In this document: piece after piece, positions 34,856-45,789 of the stretch | Layout: each line of letters starts with the position of its first letter | Position numbering within the stretch: the stretch's first letter is position 1 | Source: Synechococcus sp. A15-62 | GTDB taxonomy: Bacteria; Cyanobacteriota; Cyanobacteriia; PCC-6307; Cyanobiaceae | Direction: 5' to 3' | DNA length: 64,000 nucleotides | Assembly (NCBI RefSeq): GCF_014280075.1 | Contig: NZ_CP047950.1 | Span: 930,001-994,000, forward strand | Made by a program: the position numbers and the translations under genes | The notes under the pieces: generated by a model | What the model was told of the DNA's origin: nothing | Databases searched by the model: none | Seen by the model: the letters and a program-made list of their open reading frames with translations, nothing else

Positions 34856-36161
34856 GTTCGTCCCAGAACGAGGGATACGACACGGCTGCGGCTTCGCTTC
34901 TCGCCAGGCTGGAGTTGCCGTCGGAGAGCATGGCTGCCACGCCAAGGCTCATCGCCACCCGGTGATCGGTTTCGCTGTCCAGCACGGCGCCCTTGAGCGG
35001 TCGACCGCCGCGGATGGTCATGCCGTCCTCATGTTCGTCAATGTCGGCCCCCATGGCCTTGAGCTGACGTGCCATCACCGCCAGCCGATCGGTTTCCTTC
35101 ACCCGCAGTTCAGACGCTCCACTGATCCGGCTTTCGCCCTCGCAGAAACAGGCGGCGACGCTGAGGATTGGCACCTCGTCCACAAGGCGGGGCATGATCT
35201 CCTCGCCAAAGTTGAAGGGTTTCAACGGCCCGTGGGTCACCCGAAGATCGCCCACCGGTTCGCCCGCCACATCGCGGGGGTTGAGCACCTCGATTTGGGC
35301 ACCCATCTGCTCCAACACCTCCAGGATTCCGGTGCGTGTCGGGTTCAGCCCCACGTTTTCGATGGTGAGATCGGCGCCTGGGATCAGGGCTCCAGCCACA
35401 AGCCAGAAGGCCGCCGAGCTGATGTCGCCGGGGACCACCACGTTCTGGCCATGCAGGGTGGCGCCGGGACGCACGCTGATGTGCCGTCCCATTTCGCCGC
35501 CCACGCTCAGGTCGGCGCCAAAGGCCTTCAGCATCCGTTCGCTGTGATCGCGAGACTGGGCCGGTTCGATCACCGTGGTGGGGCTCCCGGCCGTGAGCGC
35601 AGCCAGCAGCAGTGCCGATTTCACCTGAGCACTGGCCACCGGAGTGCCGATCACCGTTCCTTTCAACTTGCGCCCTTGCACCGCCAGCGGCGCGAGGTTG
35701 CCCCCATCACGGCCCCGCACATCCGCACCCATCGAGGCCAACGGTTGCCCCACCCGACGCATCGGGCGGCGGCGCAGGGAGGCATCGCCATCCAGCACAA
35801 AATGGCGACCGTCGCGGCCTGCCAGCAGGCCCAGCATCAGTCGCATCGTCGTGCCTGAGTTGCCGCAGTCGAGCACTTCTGCGGGTTCCTGCAATCCGTC
35901 CAGGCCCACGCCTTCCACGGTGACAATGCCGCCATCGGTGATCGGGCTGATTCTGACGCCCATGGCCCGCAGGCAAGCGGCTGTGCTCAGGGGGTCTTCA
36001 GCCGGAAGCAGCCCGTCAATCGTTGTCGTTCCCTCCGCGATGGCGCCAAACAGCAGTGATCGGTGCGAGATCGATTTATCGCCCGGGACCTTCACCCGTC
36101 CTTGGAGGCTGCCTCCGGCCTTGAGCTCACGGGGGTCGTCGGATTGGCCTGTGCCGCTCAA
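34836..36161 (-). CDS. aroA: EPSP synthase (shikimate pathway)
   Basis: A 441-residue 3-phosphoshikimate 1-carboxyvinyltransferase, making the precursor of chorismate for aromatic amino acids and quinones. The N-terminal [43 protein letters not shown] and the C-terminal [23 protein letters not shown] are diagnostic. The segment GNSGTTMR has the Gly/Ala pattern seen in class II-like enzymes of cyanobacteria, though I did not settle the class. ATG 36161; the UbiD-family gene ends 24 bases upstream. Confidence 0.97.
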   Translation of the reverse strand: MSGTGQSDDPRELKAGGSLQGRVKVPGDKSISHRSLLFGAIAEGTTTIDGLLPAEDPLSTAACLRAMGVRISPITDGGIVTVEGVGLDGLQEPAEVLDCGNSGTTMRLMLGLLAGRDGRHFVLDGDASLRRRPMRRVGQPLASMGADVRGRDGGNLAPLAVQGRKLKGTVIGTPVASAQVKSALLLAALTAGSPTTVIEPAQSRDHSERMLKAFGADLSVGGEMGRHISVRPGATLHGQNVVVPGDISSAAFWLVAGALIPGADLTIENVGLNPTRTGILEVLEQMGAQIEVLNPRDVAGEPVGDLRVTHGPLKPFNFGEEIMPRLVDEVPILSVAACFCEGESRISGASELRVKETDRLAVMARQLKAMGADIDEHEDGMTIRGGRPLKGAVLDSETDHRVAMSLGVAAMLSDGNSSLARSEAAAVSYPSFWDELERLRC

Positions 36162-36185
36162 GGTTGTTTCGTCGTTGGGCTGATC

Positions 36186-37748
36186 CTATTGGCCGGTCTT
36201 CAGGCCCTGAATCAGGCGATCGAGGGCATAGCCGAACAGGCTGGGGTCGGGGTCATCGTTGCCGAGGTCCTCCAGACCCAGTTCGGCCCAGCGGTCGCTG
36301 ACCCGTTGTTCCAGATCCGCCGGACGGCTGAGGGGTTCACCCCACTCGTGATTTTTCTCGGGTCCCACCTTGGTTGTGGCATCAATGGCCAGGCGTCCCC
36401 CGAGGCCCAATTGCTCGCTGGCGAAGTCCAGGGTGTCGAAGGGGGTGTTTTCCAGAGTGAACAGGTCGCGCTGGGGATCCACCTGGGCAGCGATGGCCCA
36501 GACCACCTGACGCGGGTCGCGCACGTTGATGTGACTGTCCACCACCACAACAAACTTGGTGTACGTGAATTGCGGCAGGGCACTCCAGAAGGCCATGGCA
36601 GCACGTTTTGCCTGCCCCGGATAGGCCTTGTCGATCGAGATCACCGCCAGCTTGTAGCTGAGCGCTTCCATCGGCAGAAAGAAGTCGGTGATCTCTGGAA
36701 TCTGCTGCCGCAGGATCGGCGTGTAGATCCGGTTCAGCGCGATGGCCAGCATCGCTTCCTCCTTAGGAGGACGTCCGCTGAAGGTGGTGAGAAACACCGG
36801 GTCCCGCCGTTGGGTCATGCAGTGGAAGCGCACCAAAGGTGAGTCCTCCACACCGCCGTAAAAGCCCATGTGATCTCCGAAGGGGCCATCCGGCAGCACT
36901 TCCCCTGGAGTGATCGTTCCCTCCAGCACCACTTCGCTGTGGCTGGGCACCTGCAGGTCGATGGTTTTGCAGGGGGCTAGACGAACCCCTTCTCCGGCAT
37001 AGATGCCTGCGAACAGCCACTCGCTCAGCTGCACAGGGATCGGTGTTGCTGCGGCCATCACCAGCAGCGGGTGTACACCGATGGCCACCGCCACCTCCAG
37101 CTTCTTTCCCATGGCGGCGGCTTTGCGCAGGTGGCGGGCACCGCCGCGCACGCTCAACCAGTGCACGGTCATCGTGTTCACCGACTGCCTCTGAAGTCGG
37201 TAGACGCCCACGTTGGGGACACCGGTTTCAGGGTCTTTGGTGATCACCAGTCCAAGCGTGATCACGCCCCCGGCATCACCGGGCCAGGGCCGGATCAGCG
37301 GGATGTTGTTGAGATCGACCTCATCACCACGGAACACCTGCTGCCGGCAGGGGGGTGTGAGGTCTCGGTCGGGCTTGGCCTTGACCAGATCCCAGAAAAC
37401 CCGGGCGAATTGTTTGGTTTCGTTCAGCCCCTTGGGGGGGCGGGGTTGCTGCAGCAGGGCCAGGCGTGACCCCAGCTCCTCCAGCTGCTCGGCCCGTTCG
37501 AGGCCCATGCTCCACACCACCCGTTCGACGGTGCCGAGGGTGTTGACGGCCACTGGCATCGACGAGCCGATCACGTTCTCGAAGAGCAGGGCGGGCCCTC
37601 CTTGGCTCAGCACCCGGTCGGCAATGGCTGCCAGCTCAAGGTCGGGGTCCACCGGTGCCGTGATTCGTCGCAGCTGGCCTCGGTCCTCAAGCAGCTTGAG
37701 AAAGCCCTGCAGATCTCGGGTGGCCGGACCGGATTGGAACAGGGCCAT
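36186..37748 (-). CDS. UbiD family (prenylated-FMN) decarboxylase
   Basis: A protein of 520 residues of the UbiD family. Landmarks are [21 protein letters not shown] near the start, [59 protein letters not shown], a segment from [27 protein letters not shown] with catalytic Glu, and [22 protein letters not shown]. In cyanobacteria a UbiD homologue decarboxylates the 4-hydroxy-3-prenylbenzoate intermediate of plastoquinone synthesis, the likely role here. The ATG at 37748 is chosen because sequence upstream of it does not look like protein and would overlap the divergent comB leader. Confidence 0.93.
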   Translation of the reverse strand: MALFQSGPATRDLQGFLKLLEDRGQLRRITAPVDPDLELAAIADRVLSQGGPALLFENVIGSSMPVAVNTLGTVERVVWSMGLERAEQLEELGSRLALLQQPRPPKGLNETKQFARVFWDLVKAKPDRDLTPPCRQQVFRGDEVDLNNIPLIRPWPGDAGGVITLGLVITKDPETGVPNVGVYRLQRQSVNTMTVHWLSVRGGARHLRKAAAMGKKLEVAVAIGVHPLLVMAAATPIPVQLSEWLFAGIYAGEGVRLAPCKTIDLQVPSHSEVVLEGTITPGEVLPDGPFGDHMGFYGGVEDSPLVRFHCMTQRRDPVFLTTFSGRPPKEEAMLAIALNRIYTPILRQQIPEITDFFLPMEALSYKLAVISIDKAYPGQAKRAAMAFWSALPQFTYTKFVVVVDSHINVRDPRQVVWAIAAQVDPQRDLFTLENTPFDTLDFASEQLGLGGRLAIDATTKVGPEKNHEWGEPLSRPADLEQRVSDRWAELGLEDLGNDDPDPSLFGYALDRLIQGLKTGQ

Positions 37749-37811
37749 GGGATGACGGTCTCGGCGCAAGCGGTCTCGGTACTGTGTCGCACGCCGGTGT
37801 TCAGCGTGGCC

Positions 37812-38543
37812 ATGCAGATCTCCTACTTTCATGTGCCGGCAGAGATGCCGCAGGACCTTCGCCCTGATGCGGCGGTGGTGATTGACGTGCTGCGGGCTAC
37901 CACCACCATTGCCTGGGCACTGCACAACGGCGCTGAGGCGGTGCAGGCTTTCGCCAGCCTCGACGACCTGCGCGCTGCGGCAGCGGGGTGGCCTGCCGAT
38001 TCGCGTCTGCTGCTTGGTGAGCGCGGTGGGCAGATGCTCGAGGGGTTTGATCTGGGTAATTCACCCGTTGCTGTGACGCCGGAGCAGGTGGCTGGTAAGC
38101 GCCTGTTCATGAGCACCACCAATGGCACCCGCGCTCTCGATCGTGTCCGCGAGGTTCCCCTGCTGCTAACGGCGGCGTTGCCGAACCGCGAGGCCGTGGC
38201 CCAGCGCTTGCTGGCCAAGCAACCCAGCCACGTGGCGATTGTCGGCAGCGGTTGGGAGGGGGCCTACTCCCTCGAGGATTCCCTGGCCGCTGGTGCCTTG
38301 GGGCATCGCTTGCTGGAGCTGGATCCCACCGAGAGCAGCGCCGCCAATGACGAACTCACCTCGGCCGTCTCACTCTGGCGTCAGTGGCAATCCGATCCTG
38401 AGGCCTGTCTGCGCACGGCGACCCACGGTCAGCGCTTGATTCGCCTTGGCGATCACGACGCTGATTTCCGCTGCTGTGCCGGGCTTGATCAGCTGAGTGT
38501 CGTTCCGACACAGGTCGAGCCTGGGGTGCTTCGGGCGGCCTGA
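37812..38543 (+). CDS. comB: 2-phosphosulfolactate phosphatase family protein
   Basis: A 243-residue ComB-family protein. It has [55 protein letters not shown] and a C-terminal [18 protein letters not shown]. ComB hydrolyses 2-phosphosulfolactate in coenzyme M synthesis of methanogens; the cyanobacterial role may concern sulfolactate. The ATG 37812 is preferred over an open extension upstream because the family begins at MQISYFHVP. Divergent from the UbiD-family gene with 63 bases between. Confidence 0.9.
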   Translation: MQISYFHVPAEMPQDLRPDAAVVIDVLRATTTIAWALHNGAEAVQAFASLDDLRAAAAGWPADSRLLLGERGGQMLEGFDLGNSPVAVTPEQVAGKRLFMSTTNGTRALDRVREVPLLLTAALPNREAVAQRLLAKQPSHVAIVGSGWEGAYSLEDSLAAGALGHRLLELDPTESSAANDELTSAVSLWRQWQSDPEACLRTATHGQRLIRLGDHDADFRCCAGLDQLSVVPTQVEPGVLRAA

Positions 38544-38571
38544 CCCTCATTAAAATCTGCATATCTGATCA

Positions 38572-39399
38572 GTGCATGTGAGCGACTTCCTGGCGGCTGC
38601 TGTCCAGCTGACGAGCGGTCAGGATCCAGAGCTCAACTTCAATGCGGCTGAAGAGCAGATCGACCTGGCTGCCCGCCGTGGTGCCGAGCTGATCGGCCTG
38701 CCGGAGAACTTCGCCTTTATGGGTGAAGACACCCGCCGCCTGGAGTTGGCCCCGACCCTGGCTGAGCAGACCAGTCGCTTTCTGGTGACCATGGCGCGTC
38801 GCTATCAGGTGGCGCTGCTCGGCGGAGGCTTTCCCGTGCCGGTGGGTGATGGATCGCGAACCCTGAACCGCGCTGAGCTCGTTGACCGTGACGGCATGCT
38901 CCTGGGCCGTTACGACAAAATTCACCTCTTTGATGTCGACCTGCCGGACGGCAACACCTATCGCGAGTCGGCAACGGTGAACCCAGGTAGGGATTTGCCT
39001 CCGGTGGTTGAGATTCCCGGTCTCTGCAAGGTGGGGCTGTCCATTTGCTACGACGTGCGGTTTCCTGAGCTCTATCGCCATCTCGTCGGTGCCGGCGCAG
39101 ACCTGCTGATGATTCCTGCGGCATTCACAGCCTTCACCGGAAAAGACCACTGGCAGGTGCTTCTGCAGGCCAGGGCCATTGAGAACACGGCCTATGTACT
39201 GGCTCCGGCCCAGACCGGTGTGCATCACGGTCGGCGGCAAAGCCATGGCCACGCCCTGGTGATTGATCCCTGGGGAACGGTCCTTGCTGATGCAGGTGTG
39301 CAGGCTGGAGCTGCCATTGCTCCGGTCAACACGAGTCACCTCGGCCATGTTCGGGGTCAGATGCCGAGCCTTCGGCACCGCCAACCCGCTCTGTTCTGA
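38572..39399 (+). CDS. Carbon-nitrogen hydrolase (nitrilase superfamily, Nit-like)
   Basis: A protein of about 275 residues with the Glu-Lys-Cys triad: LIGLPENFAFMG (Glu), YDKIHLFDVDLPDG (Lys) and VGLSICYDVRFPELYRHL (Cys). The last motif is typical of the Nit1/Nit2-type amidases that hydrolyse deaminated glutathione or 2-oxo-acid amides, a metabolite-repair role. GTG at 38572 or GTG at 38578 could be the start. The amidase gene follows six bases after the stop. Confidence 0.9.
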   Translation: MHVSDFLAAAVQLTSGQDPELNFNAAEEQIDLAARRGAELIGLPENFAFMGEDTRRLELAPTLAEQTSRFLVTMARRYQVALLGGGFPVPVGDGSRTLNRAELVDRDGMLLGRYDKIHLFDVDLPDGNTYRESATVNPGRDLPPVVEIPGLCKVGLSICYDVRFPELYRHLVGAGADLLMIPAAFTAFTGKDHWQVLLQARAIENTAYVLAPAQTGVHHGRRQSHGHALVIDPWGTVLADAGVQAGAAIAPVNTSHLGHVRGQMPSLRHRQPALF

Positions 39400-39404
39400 G
39401 CGCC

Positions 39405-40499
39405 ATGGTTCCGGCGTCGTCTCGACGGCTGGCCTGGCTTTTGGCCGCGGCCCTGCAGTGCACTGCCTTCACTCAGGCATTGCCTGCCCGAGCCGCCAGT
39501 GCATTGGCCGCCTGGGCTTTCACCGAGCAGGGGGTCCTCAAGCTGCGCACCAGCCGGAATGCTCGTTTGGAGGCGTTTTTTCAGGCCGCCAGCGATGGCC
39601 GCGGCACCAGGGTCTGGATTGATATCCCTGGTGAGCTGAGGTTCCCGCGTCGCCTGGCCGGACGGGGTGCAGTCCGTGAGATTCGGTTGGGCAAACCCCG
39701 TGCCGGTGCCACCCGTCTGGTGGTGGAATTCCGCCCTGATGTGGATCTCAACCCCAACGATCTGCGCCTGCGTGGAACCGCTCCGGATCGCTGGGAACTG
39801 GTGTTCACCGGCCTGCCCACCCGCGGCTTGGATGATTTTGGTGAAGGCGATCTCACCGGTCGTGCCACGGCCTGGCTCCCACCCGGTGGATTCCGTCCCA
39901 CCCGAACGCCGGTGGATCCTTCCGGGTTGCCAACGGTCGCCCGCAACCGCTATCGCATCGTCATCGACCCCGGCCATGGAGGCCCTGATCCTGGGGCTAT
40001 AGGCATTCGCGGTCTGCGCGAGACCGACGTGGTTCTGGATGTGTCGCTGCAGGTGGCTGATCTGCTTCGGGCCAGGGGCGTGGACGTGCGCTTGACCCGC
40101 ACGCGGGAGGTGGATGTGGACCTGCCGCCGCGGGTGTCCCTGGCAAATCGCAGCGGGGCCACGGCTTTCGTGAGCATCCATGCCAATGCCCTGAGCATGA
40201 ACCGTCCGGATGTGAACGGGATCGAGACGTTCTTCTTCTCGGACCCCCGTTCTGGACGTCTGGCGTCCTATTTGCAGCAGCAGATGATGGATGTGTCCCC
40301 CGGAACACCGAATCGCGGCGTCAGACGCGGCCGCTTCTTCGTGATCCGGCGCAGCACCATGCCTTCGGCTCTGGTGGAGATGGGATTTGTCACCGGGGCG
40401 ATTGACGCGCCGCGGCTGGCCAACGCTGACCATCGCCGCCGCCTGGCCTTGGCCCTGGCGGCCGGCATCCTCAACTATCTGAAGCAGGAGGTGCGATGA
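39405..40499 (+). CDS. N-acetylmuramoyl-L-alanine amidase (AMIN + Amidase_3)
   Basis: A 364-residue exported zinc amidase that cuts the peptide from peptidoglycan, needed for daughter-cell separation. A signal peptide ends near ALPARA; an AMIN domain (residues 35-125) targets the septum. The catalytic domain begins IVIDPGHGGPDPGAIG (zinc His), continues with LRETDVVLDVSLQVADLL (zinc Glu) and FVSIHANAL (zinc His), and ends with MPSALVEMGFVTG (catalytic Glu). The stop overlaps the murI ATG by four bases. Confidence 0.95.
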   Translation: MVPASSRRLAWLLAAALQCTAFTQALPARAASALAAWAFTEQGVLKLRTSRNARLEAFFQAASDGRGTRVWIDIPGELRFPRRLAGRGAVREIRLGKPRAGATRLVVEFRPDVDLNPNDLRLRGTAPDRWELVFTGLPTRGLDDFGEGDLTGRATAWLPPGGFRPTRTPVDPSGLPTVARNRYRIVIDPGHGGPDPGAIGIRGLRETDVVLDVSLQVADLLRARGVDVRLTRTREVDVDLPPRVSLANRSGATAFVSIHANALSMNRPDVNGIETFFFSDPRSGRLASYLQQQMMDVSPGTPNRGVRRGRFFVIRRSTMPSALVEMGFVTGAIDAPRLANADHRRRLALALAAGILNYLKQEVR

Positions 40500-41293
40500 C
40501 GCCGCAACTGCTGGGGTTCTTCGACAGCGGCCTGGGCGGCTTGACGGTGCTGTGCCGGGTGCTCGAACGCCATGGATCGGTGCCCTGCGTCTACCTCGGT
40601 GACACAGCCCGGGTTCCCTACGGGAACCGTCAACCGGATGACATTCGGCGCATCGCCGCTGAAGTGGTGGGTTGGTTGCGCGACCAAAAGGTCTCCACGG
40701 TGGTGATGGCCTGCAACACCACCAATGCCCTGGCGAGGGATGTGGCCGAGGGGCAGGCCGGGGCCCCGGTGATCGGTCTGATCGGCGCCGCCGCCGCGAT
40801 GGTGGAAACACGCCGTGTTGGAGTGCTGGCCACACCAGCCACTGTGGCCTCTTCGGCCTACCGAGCCAGCATCGAAGCGCTTCACCCTGGGTCGATGGTG
40901 ATTGAGCAGGCCTGTCCTGCCTTTGTTCCCCTGATCGAAGCCGGGGATATGAACAGCGATGACCTTCGCCATGCGGCCCAGGCCTATCTCGAACCCTTGC
41001 TGGCGGCTTCCGTGGAGTCGATCGTGCTGGGTTGCACCCATTACCCCTTGATGGTTCCACTGTTGCGTCAGCTTCTGCCGGAGTCCGTCCAGATCATTGA
41101 CCCGGCCATTGGGGTGGCCCGTCAACTGGATGCTGTTTTGGGGGCACCGGGGCCGATTTCGGCTGTCCCACGTCCATTTTCCCTGGAGAGTTGCCGCTTC
41201 TGCGTCACCGCTGACCCCGATGGCTTCGCGATGCGTGCCACCCCTTGGCTGGGCCAGCGGCCTGACGTCAGCCTTCAGCTGCTGCAGGACTGA
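40496..41293 (+). CDS. murI: Glutamate racemase
   Basis: A 265-residue racemase that makes D-glutamate for peptidoglycan. The two catalytic Cys are in VMACNTTNALA and VLGCTHYPLM, with GFFDSGLGGLTVL near the N-terminus and YLGDTARVPYGNR following. Its ATG overlaps the amidase stop (ATGA). The prenyltransferase gene starts 38 bases after it. Two cell-wall genes thus form a coupled pair. Confidence 0.97.
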   Translation: MTPQLLGFFDSGLGGLTVLCRVLERHGSVPCVYLGDTARVPYGNRQPDDIRRIAAEVVGWLRDQKVSTVVMACNTTNALARDVAEGQAGAPVIGLIGAAAAMVETRRVGVLATPATVASSAYRASIEALHPGSMVIEQACPAFVPLIEAGDMNSDDLRHAAQAYLEPLLAASVESIVLGCTHYPLMVPLLRQLLPESVQIIDPAIGVARQLDAVLGAPGPISAVPRPFSLESCRFCVTADPDGFAMRATPWLGQRPDVSLQLLQD

Positions 41294-41330
41294 GCGTGGG
41301 ACCACTAGGATCGCGGCGCCGAGGGGAGTC

Positions 41331-42302
41331 ATGAGCACCGTTACCGAGCTACTCCAACCGGTAGAGACAGATCTTGAAATCCTGCTCGGAGACCTGCGCA
41401 GCCTGATTGGAGCTGGACACCCCATTCTTCAGGCTGCTGCGGAACATCTGTTCAGTGCCGGCGGCAAGCGTTTGCGTCCCGGCATTGTTCTTCTGCTGTC
41501 GCGGGCCCTCTCAGAGCAAGGAGATCTCTCGCCCCGCCATCGCCGCCTGGCCGAGATCACAGAAATGATCCACACGGCCTCGCTCGTTCACGACGACGTG
41601 GTGGATGAGGCTTCCACGCGGCGTGGTGTGGACACGGTCCACAGCCGTTTTGACGCTCGCGTTGCCGTTCTCGCCGGTGACTTTCTCTTTGCCCAGGCCA
41701 GCTGGCACCTCGCCAACCTCGATGACCTCGACGTGGTGAAGCTGCTCAGCCGCGTGATCATGGATCTCGCGGATGGGGAGGTGAAGCAGGGCCTCTACCG
41801 CTTCGACACGTCCCAAACCTTTGAGACTTACCTCGAAAAGAGCTATTGCAAGACGGCATCCTTGATTGCCAACAGCTGCCGTGCTGCAGGTGTACTCAGC
41901 GGTTGCTCGCCGACCCAGCTCGACAGCCTCTACCAATTCGGCCGCCAGCTGGGTCTGGCCTTCCAGGTGGTTGACGACATCCTCGATTTCACCGGAAACG
42001 ACCAGCAGCTCGGCAAGCCCGCAGCCAGTGATCTCGCCAGCGGCTACCTCACCGCGCCCACCTTCTATGCCCTTGAGGAGCACCCATCGCTGCAGCCGTT
42101 GATCGATCGCCAGTTCTCCGAGCCCGGTGATCTGGACAAGGCGCTGGAGATGGTGCGGGCCTCCAAGGCGATTGAACGCACCCGTGAGCTTGCGGAAACC
42201 TTTGCCCGCGAATCCCGTGAATCAATCGCCTGGCTGCCGGAATCTGCGGCGCAACGCGCCTTGATGGAACTGCCGGACTTCGTCCTCAGCCGTCTGTACT
42301 AA
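41331..42302 (+). CDS. sds: Solanesyl (polyprenyl) diphosphate synthase
   Basis: A 323-residue trans-prenyltransferase. The first Asp-rich motif is LVHDDVVDEASTRRG and the second is FQVVDDILDFTG; GGKRLRPG and the SYCKTASLI region are also typical. It elongates isopentenyl units to the C45 chain of plastoquinone, judging from the length class and cyanobacterial context. The ATG at 41331 is preferred to an open extension that runs back into murI. Convergent with the HAD gene, nine bases apart. Confidence 0.95.
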   Translation: MSTVTELLQPVETDLEILLGDLRSLIGAGHPILQAAAEHLFSAGGKRLRPGIVLLLSRALSEQGDLSPRHRRLAEITEMIHTASLVHDDVVDEASTRRGVDTVHSRFDARVAVLAGDFLFAQASWHLANLDDLDVVKLLSRVIMDLADGEVKQGLYRFDTSQTFETYLEKSYCKTASLIANSCRAAGVLSGCSPTQLDSLYQFGRQLGLAFQVVDDILDFTGNDQQLGKPAASDLASGYLTAPTFYALEEHPSLQPLIDRQFSEPGDLDKALEMVRASKAIERTRELAETFARESRESIAWLPESAAQRALMELPDFVLSRLY

Positions 42303-42311
42303 GCCAAAACC

Positions 42312-42962
42312 TCAAGACAACAGCCTCAACACAACAGACAGGCTGTTGATGGAACAGGGGTTGGTGTTCAGGTTGGCTTGGTCTGATCCCTTGGGGCTCA
42401 CCAGCCAGACCTGACAGCCGGCGCCATGGGCTGATTTGCAGCCGGCCTGGGAATCCTCCAGGGCCCAGCAGTGGTTGGGGTGGAGGCCTAGGCGTTGGGC
42501 GGCAAGCCGGAAGGGTGCAGGGTCGGGTTTGCCCGCATCAAGGTCGGGATCGTCGCCATAGACCCTTTCCTGGATCTGCTCAAGCCAGGGATGGGGGGCT
42601 GCTTTGAATTCAACCGCGTCGCGGCTGCTGCTGGTGACAAGCGCCATGGGGATGTCCCGCTTATGGCAATGCGTCACAAGCTCTTGGGCGGCAGGCATCG
42701 GGGCAGCATCCGGAAGCAGGGCACGAACGATCGGCTGCTGCACCGCCAACAGGGCATCCATGCCCACAGGTTCGGCCAGCCATGCATCCACCTGGGTCGC
42801 ACAGTCGAGTCGGCGACGGCCCTTCAACTGCATCAACTGGGCCTCGCTCAGCTGGGTGCCGAAGTGGGCCGCGGCTTCCTTCCAGCCACGGCCATGCAGC
42901 GGCTCGGTGTCGAGCAGAAGTCCATCCAGATCGAACAGGCAAGCGGCAGGTGGCAGTTTCAT
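42312..42962 (-). CDS. HAD-superfamily hydrolase (phosphatase/phosphomutase-like)
   Basis: A 216-residue HAD hydrolase of the beta-phosphoglucomutase/CbbY subclass. The nucleophile motif is FDLDGLLLDTE (Asp10 or so), then ALVTSSSRDAV (motif II Ser/Thr), GKPDPAPFRLAAQRLG (Lys) and ALEDSQAGCKSA (motif IV acids), the usual four motifs. A cap domain lies between residues 15 and 85. Likely a sugar or nucleotide phosphatase; substrate unknown. ATG 42962, convergent with sds. Confidence 0.9.
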   Translation of the reverse strand: MKLPPAACLFDLDGLLLDTEPLHGRGWKEAAAHFGTQLSEAQLMQLKGRRRLDCATQVDAWLAEPVGMDALLAVQQPIVRALLPDAAPMPAAQELVTHCHKRDIPMALVTSSSRDAVEFKAAPHPWLEQIQERVYGDDPDLDAGKPDPAPFRLAAQRLGLHPNHCWALEDSQAGCKSAHGAGCQVWLVSPKGSDQANLNTNPCSINSLSVVLRLLS

Positions 42963-43091
42963 CCCGGATCGGCGATGCCTAGCTCAATCCTTTCGCATCG
43001 ACTGCATCATCGTCCGACGGATTGATACGGGACCTGGATCAAGCGGGGTCCTGCTCCTTACCCTTCGAGGAGAAGCACTGCGCAGTCTGCT

Positions 43092-45065
43092 GTGACCGAC
43101 GCCAACACCACCATCGAAAGCGTGCTGCAGGAGCAGCGGGTGTTCGAGCCGCCAGCAGACACCGCCGCCAAAGCCCGCATCGGCAGCCTCGAGGCTTACC
43201 GGTCCATGGCCGATGTCGCCAAAAACGATCCTGATGCGTTCTGGGGTGAGGCCGCCCGGCGAGAACTGCATTGGTTCGAGCCCTTCCACACCGTGCTGGA
43301 TTGGTCGAACCCCCCGTTCGCGCGTTGGTTTGAGGGCGGCACCACCAACCTCTCCTACAACTGCCTGGACCGTCATCTCGATGGGCCAACAGCACAGAAA
43401 ACAGCATTGATCTGGGAAGGCGAGCCGGGGGATGTGCGCCGGTTCACCTACCAGGAACTGCATGCCGAGGTATGCAAAGCCGCCAATGGTCTCAAAGCCA
43501 TGGGCATCGGCAAGGGTGACCTTGTGGCGCTCTACATGCCGATGGTGCCGGAGGCGGCGATCGCCATGCTCGCTTGTGCTCGCATCGGTGCTCCCCATTC
43601 AGTTGTGTTCGGTGGCTTTTCCGCAGAAGCACTGAGGGACCGTCTCAACGACGGCGAAGTGAAAGCGGTGATCACCGCTGATGGTGGCTTCCGCAAGGAC
43701 AAGCCGGTGTCACTCAAGCCCGCGGTGGATGCGGCGCTGGCCAATGGCGCCTGCCCCTCGGTGACGGGCGTGCTTGTGGTGCAGCGCACCAAGCAGGACG
43801 TGGAGATGGTTTCTGGTCGCGACCAGTGGTGGCATGACCTGGTGGAGGGTCAGAGTGCCGACTGCCCCGCTGAGCCGATGGCCAGCGAGGACCGCCTGTT
43901 CGTGCTTTACACCTCCGGTTCCACCGGCAAGCCCAAGGGCGTGGTGCACACCACCGCCGGCTACAACCTCTGGGCCCACCTCACCTTCCAGTGGATCTTC
44001 GACATCCGGGATGAGGATGTCTTCTGGTGTACGGCTGATGTGGGTTGGATCACCGGCCACAGCTACATCGTCTATGGCCCCTTATCGAACGGTGCCACGA
44101 CCGTGATGTATGAGGGTGCGCCGCGCCCATCCAAGCCCGGTGCCTTCTGGGAATTGATTCAGAAGCACGGGATCACGATCTTCTACACGGCTCCCACCGC
44201 CATCCGGGCGTTCATGAAGAGCGGCCGCTCCGTGCCGGATCAGTTCGACATGAGCAGCCTTCGCCTGCTGGGCACCGTTGGCGAACCGATCAATCCGGAG
44301 GCCTGGATGTGGTACCGCGACGTGATCGGAGGCAACCGCTGCCCGATCGTCGACACCTGGTGGCAGACCGAAACCGGCGGGGTGATGATCAGCCCCCTGC
44401 CGGGAGCAACGCCCACTAAGCCAGGCTCCGCCACCCTGCCCCTGCCCGGCATTCAGGCCGACATCATCGATGCTGAAGGCAACAGCTGTGGTGCCGATGA
44501 AGGCGGGTATCTGGCGGTGCGTGCCCCCTGGCCCGGAATGATGCGCACCGTGCATGGCAATCCCCAACGCTTCCGCGAGAGCTATTGGGAGCACATCCGG
44601 CCTGCCGATGGCTCCTACCTCTATTTCGCGGGGGATGGTGCCCGGCGGGATGCCGATGGCTACTTCTGGGTAATGGGCCGTGTCGATGACGTGATCAACG
44701 TCTCGGGTCACCGTCTCGGCACGATGGAGATCGAATCAGCCCTCGTCAGCCACCCCGCGGTGGCGGAGGCGGCCGTCGTGGGTCGACCCGACGACCTCAA
44801 GGGCGAAGGCATCGTGGCCTTCGTCACTCTGGAGGCCGGCCGCGAGGGCGATGACGCCCTGGTGAAGGAGTTGCGAGCCCACGTCGGAACGGAAATTGGT
44901 CCGATCGCCAGGCCGGACGAGATCCGTTGCAGTGATGCTCTGCCTAAGACCCGCAGCGGCAAGATCATGCGTCGGATCCTGCGGGCCCTGGCGGCGGGTC
45001 AGGAAGTGAGTGGTGACACCAGCACCCTGGAGGATCGCTCCGTTCTGGACCGCCTCAGGGCCTGA
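43092..45065 (+). CDS. acs: Acetyl-CoA synthetase
   Basis: A 657-residue AMP-forming acetate--CoA ligase. It has [10 protein letters not shown]-type N-terminal blocks, the nucleotide loop [20 protein letters not shown], the acetate-pocket Trp in [42 protein letters not shown] and the C-terminal [14 protein letters not shown] Lys that is acetylated for control. It allows use of acetate for lipid and carbon metabolism. GTG start at 43092. Its end overlaps the DUF1350 gene by 11 bases. Confidence 0.98.
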   Translation: MTDANTTIESVLQEQRVFEPPADTAAKARIGSLEAYRSMADVAKNDPDAFWGEAARRELHWFEPFHTVLDWSNPPFARWFEGGTTNLSYNCLDRHLDGPTAQKTALIWEGEPGDVRRFTYQELHAEVCKAANGLKAMGIGKGDLVALYMPMVPEAAIAMLACARIGAPHSVVFGGFSAEALRDRLNDGEVKAVITADGGFRKDKPVSLKPAVDAALANGACPSVTGVLVVQRTKQDVEMVSGRDQWWHDLVEGQSADCPAEPMASEDRLFVLYTSGSTGKPKGVVHTTAGYNLWAHLTFQWIFDIRDEDVFWCTADVGWITGHSYIVYGPLSNGATTVMYEGAPRPSKPGAFWELIQKHGITIFYTAPTAIRAFMKSGRSVPDQFDMSSLRLLGTVGEPINPEAWMWYRDVIGGNRCPIVDTWWQTETGGVMISPLPGATPTKPGSATLPLPGIQADIIDAEGNSCGADEGGYLAVRAPWPGMMRTVHGNPQRFRESYWEHIRPADGSYLYFAGDGARRDADGYFWVMGRVDDVINVSGHRLGTMEIESALVSHPAVAEAAVVGRPDDLKGEGIVAFVTLEAGREGDDALVKELRAHVGTEIGPIARPDEIRCSDALPKTRSGKIMRRILRALAAGQEVSGDTSTLEDRSVLDRLRA

Positions 45066-45789
45066 TCGCCTTGCCGATGGTTCGGCTCAGCTGACGGATG
45101 ACCGCCACCCGCTTGGGGTCATCCGCCCAGTCTCCGAGGAAGCTGCGCCGCAGCCCGGCACTGGCGGGCGTGAGATGGTCGCCGGGCAGCTCCAGGGTTG
45201 AGCTGGCGTCCGAGGGACGTTCTCGCAGGGCCTGGATCAGATCGCCGCTTTGATCCAGTTCATCGCGCCCGAAGCGCACCACCAGATTCCGCTCTTGTTG
45301 GTAGTGGCGGCTGATCAAGCGAAGCGTTTCAGCTGGACTGGGGCTGAACTCGGTTTCCACCCCGAGCCGTGGTGCCAGTTCACCCAGCAGGGGAATCGAG
45401 CGATCGGCGTTGAAGTTGTTGAAGCTCAGGGCCACAAGGGCCCTGCTGCCGCGACCCCCATCGGGGGCCAGCAAGTGAAGCTTGCAACCCAGGCTGTGGC
45501 CAAGCCGCAGCGGAGCTGCAAGGGCCCCGCAGCGCTCTTCAAGTTGGCGACGCGCTGAGCGAAAGGCACTCCAGGCATCGCGGGCCTGGCGTTGATGATC
45601 GAAACCAGGCACATAGGCCCAGGCATGCACGGCCAAACCATCCGCCGCCAGGTCTTCCAGCAACCTGCGGTAGCTGATCTGGGGGGTGGCCGCCAGATAA
45701 CTGCCGCCGATGAATTCGATCAATCCCGTGGGTTCGGCCGGCCGCAGTTGCCAGATCGCACCCAGCTGACGCCAGTTAGCCATGCTCAA
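45055..45789 (-). CDS. DUF1350 family protein (alpha/beta-hydrolase-like)
   Basis: A 244-residue DUF1350 protein, found in cyanobacteria and plastids. [30 protein letters not shown] begins the fold and [15 protein letters not shown] gives a GHSLG nucleophile elbow, so a serine hydrolase is possible. The family has no settled function. Its start lies four bases into the stop of the bcp gene on the same strand (ATG 45789), so the two are coupled. Confidence 0.88.
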   Translation of the reverse strand: MSMANWRQLGAIWQLRPAEPTGLIEFIGGSYLAATPQISYRRLLEDLAADGLAVHAWAYVPGFDHQRQARDAWSAFRSARRQLEERCGALAAPLRLGHSLGCKLHLLAPDGGRGSRALVALSFNNFNADRSIPLLGELAPRLGVETEFSPSPAETLRLISRHYQQERNLVVRFGRDELDQSGDLIQALRERPSDASSTLELPGDHLTPASAGLRRSFLGDWADDPKRVAVIRQLSRTIGKAIRP